Shown here: in pieces, positions 56,238 through 64,000 of the stretch
How the letters are laid out: every line of letters starts with the position of its first letter
How positions within the stretch are numbered: the stretch's first letter is position 1
Translations under genes and position numbers: made by a program
The notes under the pieces: model-generated
Database searches by the model: none
Seen by the model: only the letters and a program-made list of their open reading frames with translations
Told to the model about the DNA's origin: nothing
NCBI GenBank assembly: GCA_943788135.1
Contig: CALSPC010000007.1
Span: 1-64,000, forward strand
Direction: 5' to 3'
DNA: 64,000 nucleotides
DNA from: an uncultured Paracoccaceae bacterium
Lineage (GTDB): Bacteria; Bacteroidota; Bacteroidia; Flavobacteriales; Flavobacteriaceae

Positions 56238-57203
56238 ATGCAAAATAGAGTAACCACACTTTTCGGAATTCAGTATCCTATTGTTCAGGCTGGAATGGTT
56301 TGGAATAGTGGGTGGAAACTGGCTTCTGCATCGAGTAATGCCGGAATTTTGGGCCTTATTGGTGCCGGATCCATGTACCCAGAAGTGCTGCGAACACACA
56401 TTCGAAACTGCAAAAAAGCCACCTCAAAACCTTTTGGGGTTAATATCCCATTGCTCTATCCCCATATTGAAGCCCTGATGGATATTATTGTTGAAGAGGG
56501 CGTAACCATTGTGTTTACTTCTGCAGGGAATCCAAAGACTTGGACCTCATGGCTCCAAAATCACCATATCACAGTTGTTCATGTGGTGAGTAGTTTAAAA
56601 TTTGCACTTAAAGCTCAAGACGCTGGAGTAGATGCGATTGTTGCCGAAGGTTTTGAAGCCGGCGGTCATAATGGCCGAGATGAAACCACCACACTAACCT
56701 TAATTCCGATGCTTCGAGCTCAAGTTAAAGTCCCTTTGCTTGCAGCAGGTGGTATTGCAACAGGCAATGCCATGATGGCTGTTATGGCCTTAGGTGCCGA
56801 TGGTGTTCAAATCGGAAGTCGTTTTGTTGCCAGTACAGAATCCTCTGCACATGAGGCTTTTAAACAAGCAGTGGTTTTAGCAAAAGAAGGAGATACCCAA
56901 TTAACCCTTAAAGAACTAGCACCGGTACGGCTTTTGAAAAATAAATTTTATGAAGAGTTACAAGCGCTATACAAAACTGCGCCTTCAACAGAAAAACTAA
57001 AAGCATTTCTTGGACGTGCTCGTGCAAAACGTGGGATGTTCGAAGGGGATTTAGAACAAGGCGAACTGGAAATTGGACAGATTTCGGGATTGATTGCTAC
57101 TATTGAACCCGTATCTGCCATTGTAGCTGCCATTATAACAGAATTTAAGGCCTGTCAAACCCGCCTTTCTAAACTTAATTTAAATACTAAAAATGACCAC
57201 TAG
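56238..57203 (+). CDS. Nitronate monooxygenase (2-nitropropane dioxygenase-like)
   Basis: 321 residues, FMN-dependent TIM barrel. FGIQYPIVQAGMVWNSGWKLA opens the fold; AEGFEAGGHNGRDE carries the catalytic His (AGGHxG), and AAGGIATGNAMMAVMALGADGVQIGSRF is the FMN phosphate site. Oxidises alkyl nitronates such as propionate 3-nitronate; members are often of unknown natural substrate. FabK-type enoyl reductase was considered but the motif set favours NMO. It overlaps mazG by 11 bases, so mnmA, NMO and mazG form one operon. Confidence 0.87.
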   Translation: MQNRVTTLFGIQYPIVQAGMVWNSGWKLASASSNAGILGLIGAGSMYPEVLRTHIRNCKKATSKPFGVNIPLLYPHIEALMDIIVEEGVTIVFTSAGNPKTWTSWLQNHHITVVHVVSSLKFALKAQDAGVDAIVAEGFEAGGHNGRDETTTLTLIPMLRAQVKVPLLAAGGIATGNAMMAVMALGADGVQIGSRFVASTESSAHEAFKQAVVLAKEGDTQLTLKELAPVRLLKNKFYEELQALYKTAPSTEKLKAFLGRARAKRGMFEGDLEQGELEIGQISGLIATIEPVSAIVAAIITEFKACQTRLSKLNLNTKNDH

Positions 57204-57967
57204 AGCCGATCAATTGCAAGCCTTTGACCGTTTGTTAACTATTATGGATGAACTTCGTGAACAGTGTCCATGGGACCAAAAACAAACTATGGAAAGCCTT
57301 CGTCCACTCACTATCGAAGAAACATACGAGCTTGGTGATGCTATTTTAGATGCGGATCTGAATGCAATTAAAAATGAATTGGGCGATCTGTTGTTACATA
57401 TTGTGTTTTATTCTAAAATTGGTAGTGAAACCAAAGATTTTGACATTTCAGATGTGAGTAATAGCATTTGCGAAAAACTCATTCATCGGCACCCCCATAT
57501 TTATAGTGATGTGAAAGTCAAAGACGAAAATGAAGTAAAGCAAAACTGGGAAAATCTCAAGCTCAAAGAAGGTAAAACCAGTGTTCTAGAAGGGGTGCCC
57601 AAAAGTTTACCCGCTTTGGTCAAAGCCAGTCGAGTTCAAGAAAAAGTAGCAGGAGTTGGTTTCGATTGGGAACACCCAGATCAAGTTTGGGAAAAGGTAG
57701 AGGAGGAGCTCGGTGAATTGAAAGTTGAAATTGAAGAATAAAAATCAAGACGCGATCGAAGATGAATTTGGAGATGTGTTATTTTCCTTAATCAATTATG
57801 CACGTTTTCTAAAAATTAATCCAGAAAATGCCCTTGAACGTACCAATAAAAAATTCATAAAACGGTTTCAGCATTTAGAAACTAAGGCCAAGGCTTTACA
57901 AAAACCACTCTCAGAAATGACCCTTGCAGAAATGGATGTCTATTGGGAAGAGGCTAAACAACTGTAA
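57193..57967 (+). CDS. mazG: Nucleoside triphosphate pyrophosphohydrolase MazG, with a one-base frameshift
   Basis: Hydrolyses NTPs to NMPs, cleaning the nucleotide pool. The N-terminal MazG domain reads LREQCPWDQKQTMESLRPLTIEETYEL with the EExxE metal motif and GDLLLHIVFYSKI. The second domain begins VQEKVAGVGFDWEHPDQVWEKVEEELGEL, then the frame ends after KVEIEE. The next frame resumes with KNQDAIEDEFGDVLFSLINYARFL and runs to 57967. One extra base between 57733 and 57737 accounts for this; corrected length is 257 residues, normal for MazG. The acidic EDEFGDVLF site is in the downstream part, so a true truncation would lose the second active site. Confidence 0.9.
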
Positions 57968-57971
57968 TAGT

Positions 57972-60060
57972 CTAGGACAACAATTTCTTAATTTTTGAAT
58001 ATTTCGCTGTCCACGTTTCTAGAGCCGTTTTGTGCTTTGCAATATTTTTATGAACCTCCTTCACTAAAGGATTGTCCTCGCCTACATTAGAGAAAAACTG
58101 AAGGTTGTTTTCCAGTTGATTAATTTCACTTTTAAGCTCATCCATCTTTTTTCTAATGAAAGTAACCTCATTATTAAATGATTTTTGGTCTTGTGCTAAA
58201 GTTTCTAGTTTAAGAGAATATTTTAAGTCGTCTAATTCCGCTTTCTCTAAACCAAGTTTTGAATAGAATCCATCGAGTGTTTTATAGAACTTACCATCTA
58301 TAAAACGCTTGTTTTGAACCACTTGTCCAAGCTGTTTCCACGCTTTGGAAAATTCATTTAAAGCCTCTAGGTTTTTTGCCTTGTCATCACTTAACTCAAA
58401 CGCTTTAAGGGTGTCTAAAAGCTTGTTTTTTTGTTCTAATGCTATAATTTCAGCTTCTGATCCTTTGTTTTTTTGTTCGTGATAACGGTCAAAAAATGCA
58501 TTACAAGCCGTTCTAAAACGTTTCCATAACTTGTCGCTATCTTTTCGAGGAATATGCCCTATAGTTTTCCATTTGTTTTGAATGTCCTTCATCAAAACTA
58601 AGGTTGTTTCCAGGTCTTCACTGTCCTTATTTTGTTCCGCAATTTCTACTAATTCTAATTTTTTATGGTAGTTTGCTGATTGCTCTTTCTTTAAATTTTT
58701 ATAGTAATTATTTTTATTTTTATTAAATACTCTAGTCGCTGCTTTGAAACTAGACCATGTTTGTTCATTAAATTTTGAAGGTACTTTTCCGGCTTTGAAA
58801 AAAGCGTCTCTAAGTGCATCTACCGCTTTGATGTTTGCCTGCCATTCTTTGTGAGACGTAATCGATTTTTCGGAAATCGCCTCAATTTTTGCAATGAGGT
58901 CTTTTTTAACAATTAGATTTTTCTCAAACTGTTCTTCTAACTGACTGTAGTAGTCCTGGCGTTTGTCATTAATAACTTTAGTAGCAGCGCTAAATCGATC
59001 CCAGAGTTCATCTTTATACGCCTTAGCCACAGGGCCTAATTCTTCTTTCCAAATTTTATGAAGGGCTTGTAATTCTCTAAACGCTCTGTTTAAATTTGTT
59101 TCTTTAGCTAACTCTTCGGTACGAATAATAATTTTCTGTTTTTGTTCTAGATTATGTTTATAATCTAAATCTCTTAGATCTCTATTTAGGTGTAAAAAGC
59201 CGTAAAAAATCTCTACGTGGTGACGGTAATTATTCCAAGTATTGTTGTTTTCGCTTGCGGGAATTTGCCCTGTATTTCTCCAACGTTCTTGTAAATTTTT
59301 AAAGGTTTTATAGGCAGAGTGTATATCACCTTCAACATTAATCAACCCTTTTATTTCTTCAATAATTTGAAGCCGAGTTTCAAGATTTTGATTGAGTTGT
59401 TCGGTTTTGTTTTTTTGAAAAGATTGGTACCGTTCTCTAAATGTTTTGGATAAGGCGTTGAATTCTTTTTTCAAAGGACTAGAAAATTCGAAATCAATAC
59501 TGTTTCCTCCTTCGGCTAAAAAGGCTTCTTTTTTTTCAGCAATTAAAACGCTAAACTTAGCATTGAAATTGTTTTTGACGTCGTTGATTGCATTACGAAC
59601 CGTTTGAATGTTCTCGGTTTTCAATAAGCGTTCAAACTCACTTATTAAGGCCTCTAATGAAAGGTCCTCATACGGCGTAGCCGGGGCTTTAGGAGTTGTG
59701 GTTTCATTTGGTTCAGCAGATGCCTCTTCAGACGTTGCAGTATCTAGTTCAGTAGAGGACGTATCGGCTTCAACAATAGCTTTTTTTGTGGATTTTTCGG
59801 CATCTTCAGCAGGCGAGTCCACAACGGTCTCAGCCCCAATTTCAGTAGGGTCTTTTTTTGTAGGCTCCGTGACGGCTTCAACAGCGCTGTCAGTTGCTAG
59901 CTCCGTAGTTTTTTCTGCGGTCTTAGATGCATCTTTAGTACTGTTTTTTTTCGAAGGTTTTTTCTTTTTTGCAGTCGTTTTCTCTACAGTACTTTCGTCT
60001 TGGGGCGTGTTGATTTTTGTGATCTCCATCTGCATCTTGCAGGTTATCGTGCTCTGACAT
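57972..60060 (-). CDS. DUF349 repeat protein, probable frameshift near the start
   Basis: A large helical protein of unknown function. The intact frame gives 687 residues from ATG 60035. I extend the gene to ATG 60060 because the sequence there reads MSEHDNLQDADG, which looks like the usual N-terminus of flavobacterial members, and one extra base near 60025 would join it to ITKINTPQDES (695 residues). Residues about 1-130 are low-complexity, rich in Lys, Glu, Thr and Ala. From about 140 the protein has several ~70-residue DUF349 helical repeats with WK.IG-type words (KWKTIGHIP, RWRNTGQIP, AWKQLGQV). A coiled coil ends the protein. Cytosolic. Confidence 0.75.
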
Positions 60061-60148
60061 ATCTTTCAATGTTTTAGGTGTTTATATGCTAAATATAACA
60101 TTATCCTTTAAAATTACAAATTATCTAATTACTAAAATTGTATCTTAA

Positions 60149-60880
60149 CTAAGAATTCCAAATCTCCCAAGATTTTTCGGCTTGTAAACGCAGCATTTCA
60201 AGACCGTTTAGAGTTGTGGCGTTTTGCGTTTTTCCGTTTTTAAGAAATAAGGTTTGCTCGGGGTTATAAATTAAATCGTAAAGAAGATGATTAGCCGTCA
60301 AGGTATCATAAGGTAGAGCTGGACATGCATTGAGGTTTGGAAATGTACCTATAGGCGTACAATTGATAATGATTTGATAGTTTTTAAGGCCTTCTTTTGC
60401 TATGGATTCGTAGGTGTGTTTGATTCCATCCGATGGAGTTCTTGAAACATAGTCATAAGGAATACCTAATTTTTTTAGTGCAAATGCAACCGCTTTTGAT
60501 GCGCCTCCAGTCCCTAAAATGAGGGCGTTTTTGTGCTGGGGTTTTAAATAGGGTTTTAGACTGTTTTCAAATCCAAAATGATCGGTATTATAGCCTGTTA
60601 ATTTTCCGTTTTCAATTTTTATAGTGTTTACAGCTCCAATCGCTTGGGCGTCTGAATCCATAGCATCTAAAAATGGAATGACCACTTCTTTATACGGTAT
60701 CGTGACATTAAGTCCAGATAATGGTTGGCCAGAAGTTTTCAAGGTTTCGAAATCTTCAATGGTTTCCAAATCAAAATTACTGTAAGCACAGTCTAATTGC
60801 TGAGTTTCAAATTTGTTTTTAAAATACCCTCTCGAAAACGAGTAGTCTATATTTTTACCTAACAGTCCAAAGTTTTTCAT
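60149..60880 (-). CDS. aroE: Shikimate dehydrogenase
   Basis: Reduces 3-dehydroshikimate with NADPH in aromatic amino-acid synthesis. 243 residues from ATG 60880, short but complete. GLLGKNIDYSFSRGYFKNKF carries the SxS substrate motif, LNVTIPYKEVVIPFLD holds the catalytic lysine, AIGAVNTI and NTDHFGF follow, and ALILGTGGASKAVAFAL is the NADP Rossmann loop. I reject an in-frame start at 60910 because the ATG at 60880 overlaps the TGA of the DUF368 gene as ATGA. Last gene of the TPR-DUF368-DUF368-aroE run. Confidence 0.92.
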   Translation of the reverse strand: MKNFGLLGKNIDYSFSRGYFKNKFETQQLDCAYSNFDLETIEDFETLKTSGQPLSGLNVTIPYKEVVIPFLDAMDSDAQAIGAVNTIKIENGKLTGYNTDHFGFENSLKPYLKPQHKNALILGTGGASKAVAFALKKLGIPYDYVSRTPSDGIKHTYESIAKEGLKNYQIIINCTPIGTFPNLNACPALPYDTLTANHLLYDLIYNPEQTLFLKNGKTQNATTLNGLEMLRLQAEKSWEIWNS

Positions 60881-61911
60881 TTTATGTGTTTTCGATGTTT
60901 GCCGTACCATTCTAGCCCCAAAACAAGCGCTGCTCCACTACAAATACATAGCAAAGCAAATCCAGTCTGTAAGGATAATTCAGGAATATAGCGTTGATAA
61001 TTTTCAATAATGTAAGCGCCATTCGAATCGTTTATAAACGCCCCTAAGTTGTCGGTCTTAAAAAGCGCTTCTTTCCAAGGCCAGACGACGCCAAGTGAGC
61101 CCGTTATGAATCCCATTATTAGGGCTAGTGTGTTCAACTTGTAATGCTTTAATATATAACCGAGTAAATGTGAAAGACTAATTAGTCCTACAATAGAACC
61201 CAATGTAAAAACAACTAAAACTTTCAAAAGTCTTAAATGGGTTTCATCTGTCAAAAAACTAAAATCTCCAGAGCCTAGAAATACAAATGTATCAAAAAGT
61301 GCATTGACCGCATCCACCAATAACAAGACATAATTGCCTAATAATATCAAAATAAAAGAACCCGAAAACCCCGGTAAAGCCATGCCTGTTACGCTAATTA
61401 TCCCGCATAAAAAGACAAACCACAAATTGTCATTTTGTGTTGCTGGACTCAGAAAACTAATGCTTAATCCCGCAAGAATTCCTAAACAAACACACAGTAT
61501 TGTTTTTGAGTTCCAAGAGGTAAAATCTTTGTATATATAAAATATAGACCCTATAATCATTCCAAAAAAGACACTCCACACATAGAGTTCGTGGCGTTCA
61601 ATAAGGTAATCCAAAAGCTTAGAAACACTAAAATAGCTAATCAACATCCCCAAAAAAAGTAGAGACAGAAACCGCCCATTTACATACTGGTAAAATTGTT
61701 TGAAACGTCCACTAAAAAAGAGTTTTCCAGCTTTAATATTAAATTTCTGTAAGGCATAAATAAACTCCTCATAAAAGCCCATCACAAAAGCGACAATTCC
61801 TCCAGAAACCCCAGGGACCTTATTGGCAGCCCCCATTACCACGCCTTTAAGGGTTAAGAGAAAAGGATTTATATGTTTACGATTAGGATTCAAGACGGTG
61901 TTTTTTTGCAC
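60877..61911 (-). CDS. DUF368 family transporter (PopT-like), second of two
   Basis: 344 residues, about nine to ten hydrophobic helices. Family landmarks are KGVVMGAANKVPGVSGGIVAFVMGFYEEFI at the N-terminus and TGMALPGFSGSFILILLGNYVLLL midway, both being PGxSG re-entrant-type motifs. DUF368 proteins have been shown to include undecaprenyl-phosphate translocases (PopT), which return the lipid carrier across the inner membrane. It is a paralogue of the gene just upstream and overlaps it by 29 bases. It overlaps aroE by four bases. Confidence 0.88.
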   Translation of the reverse strand: MQKNTVLNPNRKHINPFLLTLKGVVMGAANKVPGVSGGIVAFVMGFYEEFIYALQKFNIKAGKLFFSGRFKQFYQYVNGRFLSLLFLGMLISYFSVSKLLDYLIERHELYVWSVFFGMIIGSIFYIYKDFTSWNSKTILCVCLGILAGLSISFLSPATQNDNLWFVFLCGIISVTGMALPGFSGSFILILLGNYVLLLVDAVNALFDTFVFLGSGDFSFLTDETHLRLLKVLVVFTLGSIVGLISLSHLLGYILKHYKLNTLALIMGFITGSLGVVWPWKEALFKTDNLGAFINDSNGAYIIENYQRYIPELSLQTGFALLCICSGAALVLGLEWYGKHRKHIK

Positions 61912-62821
61912 TTACTTTTTCAAGACCTAAAATGAGCAAAGCTCCACAAAGCATCAGTCCGATTGCTTGTAAAAGCTGCGGGTCGCCCTCTACACTAAAG
62001 GGGGAAATACTGTGTTCATTTAAGGGGACTTGGACGCCTTTAGAGTTTGTTCGGTAGGTTAAAACGACCTTCCAAGGCCATATTTTAGGCAATGAGCCCA
62101 TCATAAATCCTGTAATAATAGCTAAAGTCAAACGGTTATATGTTTCAAAGAGCCATTTTAGTAGTTTAGAAAAGGATAGCAACCCTACAACAGCACCAGC
62201 TCCTATAATCAATATTGTTTTGAAATCTCTAGTGTTGAGGGCTTCCAAAACAGGGCCATAAGCGCCTATAATTACCAAAATAAAAGCTCCAGAAATACCT
62301 GGTAATATCATCGCGCAAATTGCCAAGGCTCCTGCAAAAAACAGAAATAAATTTGTAACGGAAGTTTCAGCAGGGTTAAGGGTGGTTATGAAATATGCCG
62401 CTAGGGCTCCAATGGCCATTGCTATGCCTATTTTATAATCTGAAGCCTTAATTTTTATCTGTTTTCCAACGTATACCACACTAGCCAGAACCAATCCAAA
62501 AAAGAACGACCACAGTAAAATGGGTTGGTGTTCTAATAGCCATTCGACGGCTTTTGCTAATGAAATAATACTCAAAAAAATACCCGACAATAGGGCCAAC
62601 AAAAAATTTCCGTTTATTTTTTTCCAAGTGCTTTTTACGCCTTCAGACCGCAGTGTTTTTAAAAGCGAAAAATTAATCGTATTTAAAGTCTCAATAAGTT
62701 CTTCATAAATCCCCGAAATGAAAGCAATTGTACCTCCTGATACGCCGGGAACAACATCAGCTGCACCCATAGCCATGCCTTTAAGCGCAATTAGGATATA
62801 ATCTAGTGGAGATCGGTTCAT
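61883..62821 (-). CDS. DUF368 family transporter (PopT-like), first of two
   Basis: 312 residues, multi-pass. KGMAMGAADVVPGVSGGTIAFISGIYEELI and ICAMILPGISGAFILVIIGAYGPVL are the two PGxSG motifs, closer to the family consensus than those of its downstream paralogue, which has AANKVPG in place of AADVVPG. Expected to recycle undecaprenyl phosphate for cell-wall and O-glycan assembly (established for the family; inferred here). Transcribed after the TPR gene with a 72-base gap. Confidence 0.9.
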   Translation of the reverse strand: MNRSPLDYILIALKGMAMGAADVVPGVSGGTIAFISGIYEELIETLNTINFSLLKTLRSEGVKSTWKKINGNFLLALLSGIFLSIISLAKAVEWLLEHQPILLWSFFFGLVLASVVYVGKQIKIKASDYKIGIAMAIGALAAYFITTLNPAETSVTNLFLFFAGALAICAMILPGISGAFILVIIGAYGPVLEALNTRDFKTILIIGAGAVVGLLSFSKLLKWLFETYNRLTLAIITGFMMGSLPKIWPWKVVLTYRTNSKGVQVPLNEHSISPFSVEGDPQLLQAIGLMLCGALLILGLEKVSAKKHRLES

Positions 62822-62893
62822 ACGTTTGATAACAAAAATTTAAAGCGGGTTATTAACTTTCCATTCTTAAGAGTGCTAGTAAAGATATAAACT

Positions 62894-64000
62894 TTACTCG
62901 TAAGAATTTTTAAAATTTTCAATTAATTGAAGGACAGCTTTTCGGTGGTAAACATCAGGAAATAATTCTTCTAAAATAAAAACGTGATCCATATTGATAT
63001 GTAGACCTGTCAAAAGATGTGCATAGCCCGCTTCTGTGTTATTGAGTTTTAAACAAACCCCTGAAAGTCGAAATTCGAGTTCTTCACTTTTAGGATGGTA
63101 CTCTAGTGCTTGCACAAAATTTAATTTTGCCGCTTCATAAGCTCCTAGTTTGATTAAAATATCGCCTCGTGATAACCAAGTACTTAATTCATACTCGCCC
63201 AACTCAATCGTTTTTTTATAGCCATGTTCAGCGTCTTCTAGCAAAGCAAGACGCTCATTGATAGTAGCATACAACAACCAGTAGGCAGCGCAATTGGTGT
63301 CAATGTCAATCGCTTTTTGAATATAAAACAAGGCTTTTTGGTAGTCTTTTTTGGCTATAAAAAATTTAGTAATGCGCATCCAACCGTTATCGGAAGCGGG
63401 GTCTTCCTTTACAGCTTGATAGTAATGTTGCAGGGCTAAATCCGGCATATTAAGGCGTTCATAACAATAGCCAATTTTAATAAAAGCATAGGCTGTAGAA
63501 TCTTCAATAGCAATAGTAATTTTATAATTTTCTATAGCGTCTTCATAGCGTTTTAACTGTTCTAATACTTTTGCTTTTTCTAGATATGCACCAATAAATG
63601 TATCATCAGAAATGATGGCAAAATCAAATGCTGCAAGCGCTTTTTCAGGCTGTTTGGTTTCAATATATTGCCGACCAAGTTGATGCCATGCGACTTCGCT
63701 GTAGGGGTTTTTGTCGAGATATGCATTCAGGAAATCAATCGCCTCTTCCGTTTCATCTAAAAAGTCAAAACAATAAATAATGTTGTAAAGCGCAGAATAA
63801 TCTTCTATATCCAATTCAATACATTTTATAAAGTTTTGTTTTGCATTTTGATACTGATCTAAAAATAAATACTCCATACCAATTAAGGAGTAGAGATCGG
63901 CACTCGTATCTGAAATTTCGATAGCTTTTTTAAAGACCTCTATTGCTTTTTCGTGCTGGTCTTTTTTGGAATAAATATTTGCTTTTTGAATGTAAAGCTC
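62894..64000 (-). CDS. TPR-repeat protein, 5' end outside the window
   Basis: The frame is open from base 64000 down to the stop at 62894, giving 368 codons; an ATG at 63877 is internal, because upstream codons read YSKKDQHEKAIEVFKKAIEIS, another TPR unit. At least nine tetratricopeptide repeats are visible with the W-LG-Y-A-F-A-P pattern, for example AWHQLGRQYIETKQPEKALAAF-type units. A protein-binding scaffold; partner unknown. It precedes the DUF368 pair and aroE on the same strand. Confidence 0.88.
   Translation of the reverse strand, partial: ELYIQKANIYSKKDQHEKAIEVFKKAIEISDTSADLYSLIGMEYLFLDQYQNAKQNFIKCIELDIEDYSALYNIIYCFDFLDETEEAIDFLNAYLDKNPYSEVAWHQLGRQYIETKQPEKALAAFDFAIISDDTFIGAYLEKAKVLEQLKRYEDAIENYKITIAIEDSTAYAFIKIGYCYERLNMPDLALQHYYQAVKEDPASDNGWMRITKFFIAKKDYQKALFYIQKAIDIDTNCAAYWLLYATINERLALLEDAEHGYKKTIELGEYELSTWLSRGDILIKLGAYEAAKLNFVQALEYHPKSEELEFRLSGVCLKLNNTEAGYAHLLTGLHINMDHVFILEELFPDVYHRKAVLQLIENFKNSYE

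Noticed and set aside
59608-60057. A long open frame on the plus strand, rich in Ser, Val and Ala
   Set aside because: It lies opposite the Lys/Glu/Thr/Ala-rich N-terminus of the DUF349 protein. Low complexity on one strand removes stops on the other; no motifs or start signals are seen.

Overview
The window is about 64 kb of AT-rich chromosomal DNA from a member of the Bacteroidota, most likely a marine-type Flavobacteriaceae. The evidence is a secreted protein with a type IX secretion (T9SS) type B sorting domain, a PorV-like outer-membrane barrel, Bacteroidota-type -7 boxes (TAnnTTTG) in place of sigma70 -10 boxes, an approximately 1,100-residue SecA, and small lineage-typical families (DUF2795, DUF5606, DUF349). 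I see no rRNA, tRNA, CRISPR array, insertion sequence or prophage. The window is mainly housekeeping genes plus one glycan-assembly block.

Layout. 0-6 kb: end of a saccharopine/alanine-dehydrogenase-like gene, a cold-shock protein, lysA divergent from an ACT-like protein, sucC, and a frameshifted uvrB. 6-11.5 kb: a large T9SS cargo protein and an ABC-2 exporter pair. 11.5-16.2 kb: an unrecognised protein with kinase-like motifs, a pRiA4b ORF-3-like protein, heme A synthase, CCA-adding enzyme and the Sua5/YrdC enzyme. 16.3-24.6 kb: a cell-surface glycan block (probably lipooligosaccharide core) with a GT4, five GT2-like proteins (one lacking its DxD motif), a NodB deacetylase, a methyltransferase, a GT9 heptosyltransferase-like protein and a Kdo-kinase-like protein, on alternating strands. 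24.6-31 kb: dapD, ruvX, def, DUF5606, MATE, a small acidic protein, PAP2, meaB and an M23 peptidase. 31-38.3 kb: a lipoprotein hydrolase, a Crp/Fnr regulator, secA, DUF2795, a PduO-type cobalamin adenosyltransferase and a shortened methyltransferase-like protein. 38.3-47 kb: an ABC-F protein, a DUF4105 protein and PorV-like barrel, pssA, DUF808, lptB, an AhpD-like protein, tatC and kdsD. 47-58 kb: recQ, a cyclophilin-FKBP fusion, pyrG, yidC, a small membrane protein, mnmA, nitronate monooxygenase and mazG. 58-64 kb: a DUF349 protein and a minus-strand run of TPR protein, two tandem DUF368 transporters and aroE.

Functional links. Envelope building is the main theme: dapD and lysA (diaminopimelate/lysine), kdsD and the glycosyltransferase block (LPS), lptB (LPS export), DUF368 and PAP2 (possible lipid-carrier recycling), pssA (phospholipid), secA/tatC/yidC (protein translocation), and the PorV-like protein and T9SS cargo. 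MeaB and the adenosyltransferase point to B12-dependent methylmalonyl-CoA mutase, which feeds the succinyl-CoA pool used by sucC.

The most striking property is a set of seven single-base frameshifts in six conserved genes (uvrB, an M23 peptidase, pyrG, yidC twice, mazG, and probably the DUF349 gene). Several of these genes are normally essential, so sequence error is much likelier than gene decay. I found no convincing new multi-gene system. The best leads are the kinase-like orphan at 11.5 kb, the DxD-less glycosyltransferase at 19 kb, the ACT-like protein next to lysA, the shortened methyltransferase-like protein at 38 kb, and a structured non-coding stretch at 32.8-33.2 kb.
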